Source: Mastigamoeba balamuthi (lineage: Eukaryota > Evosea > Mastigamoebida > Mastigamoebidae). From it: 64,000 bases of DNA. Both the position numbers and the translations under genes were made by a program. Positions 1-10,048 of the stretch are shown one piece after another (the stretch's first letter is position 1; each line of letters begins with the position of its first letter). The stretch is from NCBI GenBank assembly GCA_902651635.1, contig CACRSC010000039.1:242029-306028 (forward strand), read 5' to 3'. The notes under the pieces were generated by a model, which saw nothing but the letters and a program-made list of their open reading frames with translations, searched no databases and was not told the DNA's origin.

Positions 1-3000
1 GTGTTGGAGAGCAGCGCCTGCAGGCTGCAGCCCCCGGCGTGGCTCTCGGTGACGACGCAGACGGGGTCGGGCGCCACGCAGACGCCGTAGCAGAACAGCA
101 GGTTCGGGTGGCGCACGTTGCTCAGCGCCGTCAGCTCCTGCTGCACAAAGCTCGCGTCGGCCGGGCTGATGCCCTGCCCCGCCTCGCACAGCTGCCGCAC
201 GCAGACGGCCGTCCCGTGCAGCTTGGCCGCGTAGACGGCGCCGTAGCCGCCCAGCACGACGCCCACCGTCGTCTTGCGCTCGTCGTCAAACGCCAGGTCC
301 CGGTACGGCACCACCCAGAACTGCTGCCCGCCGCCCGCGCTGCCCGGGGCCCCGCCCGGCGCCCCGCCCGCCGTCGCGGTCCCCGCGATGTTGTGCGTGG
401 GTATCGGGATCTCGACGCTCAGGTTCATCTTCTTGCGCTTGCCCGCCGCCTGCGCCGTCGGCGACGCCGCCTCCGACGCGCTCCCGCCGGCCCCGCCGCT
501 CGCCGACGCGTCCTCCGAGGCCGCGGCTGCGGCGGCTGCGGCTGCGGCTGCGGCGCCGGCGTCGGCAAACTCGACAAAGCGGACCGAGCAGACGCGGCTG
601 TCGGCCATGCCGCTCTTGAAGGCGCAGGCCTGCAGGCGGAGCGGGCGGTCGACGACGATGGGCTCCGTGTAGAGCGGCGAGACGAGCGCCGGGGGCGACC
701 CGTTGGTCGTGTAGTGTATCGCGGCGCCGGGCGTGTCGCAGTGCATCGCGACCGTGACGGGCACGACGACGGCGCCGCCGCCGGGCGTGATGGTGGGCGT
801 CGCGACGGGCTTGCCCCACTCCTCCGTCGCCGAGAGCGCCTTGGACGCCGCCGTCGCCTCGGCAAACGGCCGCATCTTCACGTCGCCCGACTTGCTCTCC
901 AGCAGCGCCTGCTTGGCTGCGCAGCGGCCGCCAGGGCCCCCGTTAGAGCCGCGTGCGAGGCATTACGACCGCCGGGGCGGCAACAGCGCCTGCTCCCCCC
1001 AGGGCACCGCAAACACAACACATCCGTGGACAGAGAGAATAGGAGGGAAGAGAGAGAGAGAGAGCAGAGAGTAGCGCTGGCACAGCGTCACCAGTGTGGC
1101 CCGGCCTCCCGCGCACACAGGGCGGGAGCCCCCAGTGAGTGGGCGAGGCTGCCCGCTCGCATGCGTGGGCCACGAAGCCGCGGCGACACTGGAGCCCCGA
1201 CGGCCAACCCCCACGGAGAGGGGGAGGGGCTGGCAGGGAGCGACGCGGGAGGCTGCGCACCCATGGCCGAGTTGCAGAAGACGGCGAGGGCGTGCGAGGC
1301 GTCGACCCACTTGACCGAGACCGAGAGCGAGTCCACGTAGGCCTGCAGCGCCCGCTCGACGGCGCCCGAGCGCGCCTCGGCCGTCTCGCCCGCGTCGCCC
1401 GGGAACCCGTAGACCTCGAGCACGTGGTCCAGCGCCTGCTCGCCCGCCCCCTCGTCCTCCGACGACGCCGCCGCCGACGTCGAGGGCGCCGCCGACGTCA
1501 AGGCGCCGCTGCCGCTGCCGCTACCGGGGGCGCCTCGTGCGGCGTCGCCAGGAGCGCGGGGGACGGCGCCTTGGGCACAAAGGCGGCGGCGATGCCCGGC
1601 GAGAGCTGCGAGGCGCTCATCGAGCGCGGGCGCTGCTCGGCGGCGGCGTCGGCCTCGAGGCGGACGATGAAGGGCGCGGGGTCGATGAGCACAAAGAGCT
1701 CCGGGTGCGCGCGGACGACGTCGAGCGCGCGGGCGGCCATGGCGGCGGGGCGCACGAGCGGGCGCAGGGCGGCCAGCGCGAGGCTGTTCTCGGGCGCGTG
1801 CGAGAGCAGCGTGAAGACGTCGACGAGCACAGAGGTCTCGTCGGCCGTCTCCTTGCCGTAGAGCCACACGCGCGGCGTCAGCGTGTCGCTGACCGCGAAC
1901 TGCGCGGGCGCGCGCGAGAGCGTCTGCAGGACCAGCGGCTGCCGCGCGCCCACGCGCTCCGAGAGCCGCGGCGCCGCCAGCGAGCACCCGGGCGCGGCGG
2001 CCAGCGCAGCCGCGGCCTCGCGGGCGATGCGCGCCTCCTCCGCGTGGTCGAGGGGGATCGGGCGCTTGATGGCCTCGCAGCCGCTGGCGTTGAGCGACGT
2101 CAGCGAGTCCGTCGACGGCATCGCCGCCGCCGACCGCGCGGCCGCCGCGCTGAAGGGCGCGCCGATGGGCGAGGGCACGTCGAGGTCGCGGTCGGGGCCC
2201 ACGAGGGGCTTGGGGGCCCCGTGCTGCTTGGGGCTCATGAGGTACAGCGGCAGCCCGCTGGGCACGCTGGCCGGGCGGCTGGGCGGCATCAGCGACCCGC
2301 TGCCCACCGCAGCGTCGTAGACGGGCGTCGCGGGGCCCCCGGGGCGCGCGGCGGGGCCCGAGCAGAGGTCCGCGGGGCTCTGGGGAGGGCTGGCCGCGAC
2401 CTGCGGCGACGCGAGCGGCGGGAAGCTCGGCAGCGGCGAGACGGGCGTCAGGTGCGCCAGCGGCGGCGACGCGGCCGCGCTGGGCAGGTCCTTCTGCTGC
2501 TTGGGGTGCAGGTGCGCGCACGTCTGGTCGCTGCACGCGCCCGTCGCCGTCCACGTCGGGCACAGCTCCTGGTCGCCAAACTTGGCCTGTGGCCGCAAAG
2601 ATACGCGAATCAGACCCCGTATCTACAGATTCCAGGATCCAATATCCAGGATCCAGAATCTCCATGCAGAGTTGTATATCGCACCTTCTCGTTGTGCCGG
2701 AACACGCACTTGTCGCCCTTGTGGCAGCTGCCGCGCACGTAGAACATGCAGTCAGGCCTCCTGTTCCACGGGATCGGCGGGTACTGCCCCGGCGTCTGCC
2801 CCATCGGCGCCTGCGGAGCGCAGCGTAGCGCCACACGTCACGTTATGCCCCGATCTGGTCAGCGCAGGTTCTTTGCCTGCGTTGACGCCACAGGCATTCC
2901 CTTGTGCCTGCGTTGAGTCACCAGGCATGACGCGGCGTGCCTTGGGGCTGATGGGCGGGTTGGGCTTGGGGTGCAGGTGCGGGCAGAGCAGGTCCTCGCA

Positions 3001-4325
3001 CTTGCCGGTGCGCTCCCACGTGGGGCACGTCTCCTGCGTGCCGAACTTGGCCTTGTCGTTGTGGCGGAAGACGCACTTGTCCGCCTTGCTGCACGTGCCG
3101 CGCACAAAGAACATGCAGTCGGGCCTCCGGGGCAGCGGTATGTACTGCGCCCCCGCCGCCACCGCCGACGCCGTGGGGCTCAGCGGCGCCACGAGCCTCG
3201 CGCCCGGCGGCGGCCCGTAGTCGGCCGGCACGGGCCCGCCGGGCTGCGGCCCCAGGTAGGCAAAGGTGGGCAGCACAGAGGCCGAGGTGGCCGTCAGGGC
3301 CAGAGGGCTGGCGCCCCCGGCCTCGGCGCTGCCCCCGGAGCCCCCGCGCGTCTGGACCTTGGGGTGCAGGTACGTGCACCCGGGGTCGTCGCACTGCTTG
3401 TCGCGCTCCCAGCGCGGGCAGATCTCCTGCGGCCCGCGCTTGGCCAGCTCGTTGTGCCGGAACACGCAGTCGTCGCCCTGGGCCGAGATCGGGATCGAGA
3501 TTGAGATTGATTATCCAGATCGACCCAATCGGTGAATTGGCAATTTTGAAATTGAGGCGACTGTGTTTTTTTGAATTGGAGAAACAGAAAATTAAGAGAA
3601 AAAAGTGGACAGTTTGGCGCCCATGGCGGGCGCGCAGCCTCCTTCCCCACTCTCTCGCGTTCAGTCGCCCCCTCTTGCAGCTGTGCCCGGGGGCCCTCCC
3701 GCCACCGCTGTCACGGGAAATCAAAAGAGAGGGAAAAACACCCCCGTAGCCGCGAATTGACACGGAATTCTAAACGAGCCGCCGCCCAACCCCCCGATCG
3801 AATCGAATTCAAAAAAAGAGCGGGGCGACCCCCGTGATCTGGCGTGGCGTGGCGTGACGCGGCGCGGGCTCACCTCGTGTCAGGAGCCCGCGGGATTCCA
3901 AACGAGCGCCGCCCAACGCCCCCCAATTCGAATCGAATTCAAAAAAAAAAGAAGAGGGGGCCCGTGATCTGGCGTGGGCGTGACATGGCGTGACGTGGGG
4001 GGCGCACCTTGTGGCAGGAGCCGCGGATGAAGTACATGCAGTCGGGGCGGCGCGCGAGGGGGATGGTATAGGCGGGCTTGCCGATGGCGGGGCTCGTGGG
4101 GCTCTGCATGGCCTGCGCCCCGTAGTCCCCGTACGCCCCTGCGCCGCCGCCCGCGCTGCTGCCGCCGCCGTAGGCCGCGGCGGACGGGTGGGGCGGGGCG
4201 AAGAGGCCGAGGGAGTGCTGGAGCGACTGGTAGAAGTCGGCGCCCATGTCCATGGGGCTCGGGGGCGGCGCCTGCGTGCCGTGGGCCCCCGCGTAGGGCA
4301 GCACGAAGCCCGGCATGCCCGACAT
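1..4325 (-). CDS. CCCH zinc-finger / R3HCC1-like / chitobiase-C / TKL kinase-like fusion (3' end beyond window)
   Basis: Probable RNA-binding regulator with a kinase-like tail; the combination is not one I know. Proposed exons are 4325-4008, 3477-2932, 2810-2685, 2586-1525, 1435-1261 and 916-1, all joining in frame for at least 1,047 residues. Three pairs of CCCH fingers alternate C-x7-C-x5-C-x3-H (for example CMFFVRGTCSKADKCVFRH) and C-x8-C-x4-C-x3-H within about residues 96-370. A Pro/Ala-rich linker follows. At about 685-765 there is an R3HCC1-like module (LEVYGFPG, then VKWVDASHALAVF, then VKMRPFAEAT). At about 781-850 a chitobiase/hexosaminidase C-terminal-type fold carries the motif IHYTTNGSPP. 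From about 943 a TKL-kinase N-lobe begins (FWVVPYRDLAFDDE, GGYGAVY) and continues off the window. The lysine of the usual VAVK motif is Arg (VCVR), so it may be a pseudokinase. The 89-base intron at 1436-1524 and the donor at 2931 are inferred from frame only; a small indel is the alternative. Confidence 0.7.
3768..4007 (-). repeat. Tandem duplication of an exon-intron junction inside intron 1
   Basis: Within the 530-base first intron of the zinc-finger fusion gene, about 120 bases are present twice. Both copies contain a GAATTC followed by an A-run and a GTGATCTGGCGTGG block. The inner copy also repeats the last bases of exon 1 with its splice donor (GGCTCCTGACACGAGGTGAG against GGCTCCTGCCACAAGGTGCG). 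A duplicated donor could act as a decoy or alternative splice site. Confidence 0.6.
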
Positions 4326-5269
4326 CCTCGTCGCCGTCGTCGGTGAGTCTGGCCGCCGGTCCGCGCGTATGGTCGCTGTGGTGCTCGCGCGCCCCCCGCT
4401 GCCGCTGCCGCTGTCGAGAGTCGAGAGACGCGGTGCCCTCGCTTTCTGGGGGCGGTGAGATATTGATTGGGTCGCGATTCTTTTCGCGGCCTTTCTTCCT
4501 GCCCCCCTCCGCGAAAATATCTTCGTCGCTGCGTGGCTGACGCTTTCGAGAAAAACAGCCCCCCTTTGCACTCGGCGAACTCTCTCTCGCTCTCTCTCTC
4601 GTGCCCCATAGCTTTGTCTTATGCTTGATGCTCGGCAGAGGTTGCGAGTATTTTGCGAGAATGTATGTTCCCATTCATACTCATGAAACTTGGCGAGGTC
4701 GTCATCAAGGTGCACCAATAAGAGCAACAGTTTCTGAGTGAGGCTCTTTGCCGCGACCCAGATCACGGGGAATGATGCATGCCCCAAGACCCAGATCCCT
4801 CGCCACCTCAAATGAAGACTCTCTGTGGCCGACTGCAGAAAGTGGCTTTGTGCCCGCGGTGGCAACTGCCCAGCCGGTGTCCGGGGGAGCTCACCGAGGG
4901 CTACCTGCCCAACAAGGTCGTGCTGGTTCCCCCGTAGTCGTTCAGCTGTTGGCTGGGCCAGAGCTTCTACATCCAGAGTCGCCTCGAGCTGTTCAGGGGC
5001 GAGGATAGCGATCTGGGAGCAGCCTTCGAAGTTCGCCCGGTGCTGATGTTGCCTGCAGAGAGGAAGCGATGTTGGCTGCTTCTGGCCTGAATGCCCATCT
5101 TTCCTATTGTTGCTGCCGGGGTGCTCCTGGTCTCCCATGAGCAATTTGTAGGGGTGACAGCCAGGCCATTTAGAACACAACAACGCATCCGTACAGTTAG
5201 TTGTTCCAGCTGTGTACACAGCAAGCAAGCAGGATCTCGAGAACGTGCGTGTGACCCGCGCTGGCCCCC
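4326..5269. other. Intergenic region, 5' side of the zinc-finger gene
   Basis: The part next to 4325 should hold the 5' UTR and promoter of the zinc-finger fusion gene; it contains a short CT-rich run near 4580-4600. The remainder is downstream of the Clu gene. No gene is supported; see the rejected plus-strand frame around 4800-5090. Confidence 0.4.
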
Positions 5270-8173
5270 TCACCATCTGTCGTCGATAATGGACCAGCGC
5301 CGGTCGCAGAACGCGAACACGGCGGGCCCGCGGGGCCACGAGGGCACGAGGGCCTCGGGCGAGAGCCGCAGCTCGAGCCAGCGGTAGAGGTCCGCCCCGT
5401 AGCAGAGCCCCGACATGCCCAGGAACTCGCGGGCCATCACGGCCGCGGGCCCCGCAGCCCTGCCGGCCCCCTCGCGCAGGTTCCGCGCGATGTTGTGCAG
5501 AGCGAACCTGTTCTGCGTGTTGGCCGAGAGGCACTCGAAGTACTTGTCGCGCGACGCCGCCAGCAGCCGCCTCCTCTCCCGCGGGTCCGCGGCTGCGGCG
5601 TCGGCCTGCAGCCTGAGGTCCCACGCCTGCTGGAACGACAGGAAGAACAGCTGCCGCACCTCGGGCTCCACGCGCAGGTGCCCGAGGCCGTCGCCCGCGA
5701 GCGCCACGGTGCCCTCGAGGAGGCTCGCGGGCTCCGCGCCCGGCCGCCCGTCGCGCATGCCGACGGCGTGCAGCGTGCGCGAGAGGGCTGCGCGGACCAG
5801 CCCGCCCTGTGCGGCCCTCAGCGCGCCGTGGCCGCGGCCAGCGAGGGGGAAGCGGGCGTCGCAGAGCCGCTCGACGGCGTCCCACGTGTCGCTGTCGCCC
5901 TCGAGGACGCGCCCGGCGATGTTGCGGACCACCTCGGAGCTGTCGGCCTGCGCCGCCGAGCGCATGACGAGCCTGCAGAGGCCCTTGATTGCCCTTGGCA
6001 GAGTCGCCAGCGGTCAGCGGGGCGGTAGTCGTCGCATGGGCTCGGGGGAGGGCGCACCTCGAGAGGATCTCGACGAGCACCGCGTCCTTGAGCGAGCTGA
6101 GCTGCGCGGCCTGCCAGACGCTGCCGAGCAGGCGCATGTTGATGCCGCGCCAGTGCAGCAGGAAGACGAGGAACGGCGCTGGCAGGCCGGGCTCCTGTCC
6201 CCACAGGGTCTCCAGCATCCTCACTGTCTTCGGAGTGGGCGGGGGCACTTGAGGACGCGGCGCATGGGCTGTACTGCGCTGTGTGCTCACCGAGGGGAGG
6301 TGCACTTGCGTGAGGAAGTCGAGGGCCTTGTGGATGTCCTCTGCGACACCCCGGCTCTCCTCCTCCGAGACCCAGCAGGTGAACGCGTCGTTGCAGAGCT
6401 CCGCCGAGTAGTACTTGAGGAACTCGGCCCGGAAGAGCCGCGAGAGCTTGTGCCCCTCCTCTGCGGACACAGTACCCACGTGAGGAGCAGCGCAGCAGAG
6501 GCTTCCTCCCTCCCTCGACGGGGTGGGCACCTCGTGGAGGGAACACACGGGCAAAGTCGAGGCAGTAGAGGTCCTTGTTGGCCCTGTGCACCTCAAAGTC
6601 GATGGGCATCCTCGTGTAGAACTGCGTGCGGTGTTGCGTGAGCAGCGCCTTGAAGCGGAGGGCGAGCCCCCTTCCGGACGCACGGGCATTCTGCCGTGGA
6701 CGGGCACCCAGTGCGCGCGCAGTCCGAGCCACCGGCCGATCGCGTCGACGGTCTTCTTCTCGTGGTTGTGCTTGCTGCGGCGGTGCCCTGGTCAGCGCAA
6801 GGCAGCGGGGGAGTGGCGCGGTGCGGGGCGGACATGGAGTCGGCGACAGTGGCGCCGGCGTCGGAGGAGCCGAGGACGAGGGTGTCGCGGCCCACGGGGA
6901 GGATGGAGGAGGCCAGGACGCGGTAGCCGCGCCAGTCGACCATGCACATCAGCGGGAAGCGCACGCGCGAGAGGTAGCCCGACATGAGCGCCGCGTAGGC
7001 GAAGCCCTGCAGCCCCTTCATCTCGTGGGCGCCCACCTTGAGCGCCTCCTCCAGCGACCCCATGTACACGTTGTGGTTGTCCACCGCAAACTTGTAGAAG
7101 ATCTGCGCGGCACACGGGTCAATTGATTCGCGCTGCAACGTTCTTCTCGTCACCGTCACCGGGCGCATCACCCCGTGACTCAATTGAATTGGGCAGTCTA
7201 AAAGCGAATTCATGAGCGAACCCGACATAAAAAGCCGAGCGATGGCCATATCAATTGACCTCGTTCGAAACAGCCCATCCAATATCAACATCTTGCGAGT
7301 GGGCAGGTCACAGCCTCACGGCGGGGGGGGTGTTTGAATAACATTCGCGGGTAATGCGCGTGTAATTCGGTGGTAAATATGCACCCGCGATCAATTGAAT
7401 GGGGGGCAGCGGCGGGAGGGGGTACTGACGCCGTTGACGACGTATTTCTCGCCGCCAGCCCAGCCGCCCGCGCGGACGGGGGCGAGGGCCCTCTGGTGCG
7501 CGGGGAGGAACTGCTGCTCGACGAGGGAGCGCGCACCCGCGAGGGCCTCGCGCACAAAGGCCTCCTCGAGGTCTGCCAGCCTGCGCACAAACACCTCGCG
7601 CTGCTCCACGCCGCTGCGCAGGTGCTCCTTCCGGATGCTCCCGTACTCGGCGTCCCAGTCCCTCCCCCTCATCGACGCCTGCCCTTCCCATTTTCCCGGA
7701 ATCACACCCAATGATATTTTCCAGAATTCCCGTATCTCCACGTCAGAGACCTCTTTTCCTCCCCGCGAGGTGACGCGGAGATAGCGCACCACGTCGTCGA
7801 TCTCCGGGAGCCCTGTGCTGCCGTCCTCGCTGTCCCTCCGGCCGTACACTGCGCACTGAGCGGTGGGCGCCGACCCCAGAGGGGGGGCGCAGGGGGCGTG
7901 TGCGGGTACTGTCGGCGGTGTAGTAGCGGTTGCCGGGGCCCCCGAGGTACACGCGCAGTGGCTCCTCCTGCTCCTCCTGCTCCTCCCGGGGCTCCCGGGG
8001 CTCCCGCGTGTCCTCCGGCGGCCCCGAGTTGTCGTAGGGCGCCGCCTCGGGCGTGGCGCGGCCCGCGACCACAGGCACGTCCTGCGGGGAGGGAGTGAGG
8101 GGTGGGGTGGTGGAGGAGTCAGGGGGCGGGGGAGGCGTCTGGCCTGCTGGGGGCGCTGCCCGCTGTCCGCCAT
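5270..8173 (-). CDS. Clu-domain protein (clustered-mitochondria family, short form)
   Basis: Clu proteins are cytosolic factors that bind mRNAs for mitochondrial proteins and keep mitochondria dispersed; that role is taken from the family. Proposed exons are 8173-8144, 8081-7910, 7848-7430, 7102-6834, 6774-6708, 6648-6531, 6460-6291, 6227-6058 and 5993-5270, all frame-consistent, for about 712 residues. Diagnostic motifs in order are GAHEMKGLQGF, then VDWRGYRVLASSILPVG with LGSSDAG, then FEVHRANKDLYCLDFARVFPP and HWRGINMRLLGSVW, which match the Clu core and its following segment. It is much shorter than typical Clu proteins (about 1,200-1,300 residues) and shows no TPR repeats. The first exon (MADSGQRPQQ) requires a GC-AG intron and is the weakest part; a start farther upstream is possible. 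One intron is only 59 bases. The 5' end is duplicated at 12.9-13.1 and 14.6-14.9 kb. Confidence 0.75.
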
Positions 8174-8248
8174 GAGAGGCCGGTGGCCAAAGATATGGAA
8201 ATATCTGCCGCAGCTTCGTGGATTCCCCCAGAGGCATCTGAGTCCAGG

Positions 8249-8648
8249 CGAGGCTCGCACTTGGTGGATAGACGTGGCGGGAATCTAATGCGACCCAGAG
8301 GCCCTTGTGCCGCCTGGGCCTCGAGGTCAGTGAAGCGTCTGGCGCCCTGAGCTCTCGGTTCAACTTTTGTTGCCACACAAGATTCTNATCCGAGTCGTAC
8401 TGGAACTACCCGGTGCGGTGCGGCGATCGCTCGTCCTCATGCAGAGGGTCGGTTCTCGCGAATCCATCATGGGCTCGGGCTCTGGCGGCTCGGAGGAGGA
8501 CCTGAGTACAGACGAGGCTCGCACTTGGTGGATACACGTGGCGGAAATCTAATGCGGCCCAGAGGCCCTTGTGCCGCCTGGGCCTCGAGGTCAGGGAAGC
8601 GTCTGGCGCCCTGAGCTCTCGGTTCAACTTTTGTTGCCACACAAGATT
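8249..8648 (+). repeat. Two direct copies of a ~139-base sequence flanking a single N
   Basis: Bases 8249-8386 and 8510-8648 are near-identical (shared core CGAGGCTCGCACTTGGTGGA through to TTTTGTTGCCACACAAGATT). A single undetermined base sits at 8387, immediately after the first copy. This looks like a contig join across a repeat, so the spacing here should not be trusted. No coding potential is evident. Confidence 0.75.
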
Positions 8649-8654
8649 CAAACG

Positions 8655-9398
8655 AAGTGCCGAGGGGGCAGGACAGCAGCACTGCATTGATCTCGACGCA
8701 CACTAGAGGCAAAGCAGCAACACTGCATTGATCCTGCACACCGCAGAGGCAAGACGAGTGCCCTAGACTCACAGAACTGCCTCGTGCGCAATGACATGGA
8801 GGAGGAGTTGTACTTGAAGTCAATCAGTATCGACAGGTACTTCTGTGGAGACAACCACGCAGTTTCCCAGACAAGAAACACAGATTCAGGACCGGACGGC
8901 CTTGGTATCGGGCTCGATTCCGCCTGAGGCGTCAGAGTGGCAAAAATGAGGCTTCATCAGTTATTTGTGTGGGTTTGGGTTCGTCGTCAAGGGTATCAGA
9001 CAAATGGGTATCATCATCTGAAGCCTTAATGTTGTCCCTCGTATGAATCGCCCCATAAATCATGTGATTTTGGTTCGGTAACCGCACTTGTGGGTCAGCT
9101 GAGCAATTTACCCGCGAGGTCGAAGGACACCGACAGCGGTGGATGGCCGTGTGGATTCGCTGGAGGGGCCGTACGGGAGGGGTGAGCGTCGCCCAGTCCG
9201 AAGTCCCCGCTTTTTCCGCAGAATGTTGTCTTACACAGAGCTGATGTCATCGTTGCAGAGAATACGCTCGTCCTCCAGTGTGCGGAGTAGTTGGAAGGCA
9301 CACGCGTGTGTCGCGGGCTCGCGGGTATCGAATGCAGGGCTCCCGCAGGACGTCCGCGAGGCAGCGAGTATCACGCCCGGTGTCCGCGAGGCAATTGA
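8655..9398 (+). repeat. Left arm of a large inverted repeat
   Basis: This stretch reappears in opposite orientation at 13852-14560 with small indels. Matching landmarks are CATGGAGGAGGAGTT, ATCATGTGATTTTGGTT, the GAATCCACACGGCCATCCAC block and a GAATGCAGGGCTC block. It carries no intact gene. The arms enclose about 4.45 kb that includes the intact gene at 10049-12058. Confidence 0.8.
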
Positions 9399-9582
9399 GC
9401 ACGATCACCAAACCTCGCGGGATTGAGTTTTCCTGCGCCTCGCACGTGAGGTGCATGGGCGCCTTGGCAGTTGCTCGTGTACACGGGGCTCCTGGCGTCG
9501 GCGAGGGTCGCGACGGCCGCGTGGCCCCCGGGTGAAGCAGGCCCTGGGTTTCATCTTGGGACACCGACCCGGACGCCTTCGG

Positions 9583-9712
9583 CAAGTGGTAACAGGACGA
9601 TGTCGAGAACTTTATGGCGGAGCGCTACTGCAGCCCCGGCAGCACCATTCGGGTCCCCGCTGCTCATGAGTTCCTCGGGCAGCAGCGGCTAGCGTGGCAC
9701 CAGGTGCTCGCA
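9583..9712 (+). pseudogene. Fragment of the locus-specific gene family (C-terminal domain)
   Basis: The reading frame gives AERYCSPGSTIRVPAAHEFL, a clear copy of the conserved domain of the gene at 10049-12058 (RFCGPDSAIRVPAVCEFL). It stops matching shortly afterwards and lacks the rest of the domain and all upstream exons. It is a relic of rearrangement. Confidence 0.65.
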
Positions 9713-9759
9713 GAGAGAACAGATGTGAGGACGTCCTCGGGCTGTGCCAGCAGACAGTC

Positions 9760-9863
9760 AGTGAAAAACCCCGCCGCGTTTCACCACGACGTCCTCCAAC
9801 GCCGGCATCCCCCTTCTTCTTCTTCTTCCCGCGGAACTCCCAGCTCTCCTTGGCGTTCTCCAT
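9760..9863 (-). pseudogene. First-exon fragment of the locus-specific gene family
   Basis: The sequence begins MENAKESWEFRGKKKKKGD and corresponds to the first exon of the gene at 15070-17081 (MENTKESWAFRGKKKKGD). The frame is then lost: the matching VVVKRGG segment is in another frame. It lies head-to-head with the intact gene starting at 10049, in the same arrangement as the pair at 17.1 kb. Confidence 0.65.
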
Positions 9864-10048
9864 GCGCAGCGGGCGGCTGGCGGTGAACGAGAAGCGAGAA
9901 AATCAAGTGGGAGTTCGTAAGATTTTGCCGCCCTTCGTCCGTGACGACGCATTTGCTTGTGTCATAGGCGCACTCTCGTCTCTCTACTGGTCTACTTTTC
10001 GGTCGATCGCTGTCCCCACCCCTTCGAGTCCCGCTCACAAGCAAGCAG
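9864..10048. promoter_or_regulatory. Head-to-head promoter region, copy 1
   Basis: This 185-base spacer separates the broken minus-strand first exon from the intact plus-strand gene. It is recognisably the same sequence as the spacer at 17082-17251. Shared blocks include GCGAGAAAAT, GTTCGT, a TGACG/CGTCA-type block (here imperfect, GTGACGACGCATTTGCTTGTG) and CATAGGCGCACTCT. The promoter role is inferred from position and conservation. Confidence 0.45.

Noticed and set aside
39-2742. Long Arg/Ala-rich plus-strand frames opposite the zinc-finger gene
   Set aside because: They are antisense shadows of GC-rich coding exons, with no motif and composition dominated by R, A, G and P.
1088-2836. Single 582-codon frame covering the R3HCC1-like part
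   Set aside because: Only its last third is real coding; the upstream two thirds are the wrong frame of the CCCH-linker exon. An intron at 1436-1524 reconciles the frames.
4760-5090. Plus-strand frame ending at about 5089 with protein-like sequence (WLGQSFYIQSRLELF)
   Set aside because: It is interrupted by stops, lacks a start and splice-consistent upstream exon, and matches no family I know; it could be a remnant but is unsupported.
3939-6707. A 922-codon open frame on the minus strand across two genes
   Set aside because: It runs through introns and through the spacer between the Clu and zinc-finger genes; only parts coincide with real exons. Long chance frames are expected at this GC content.
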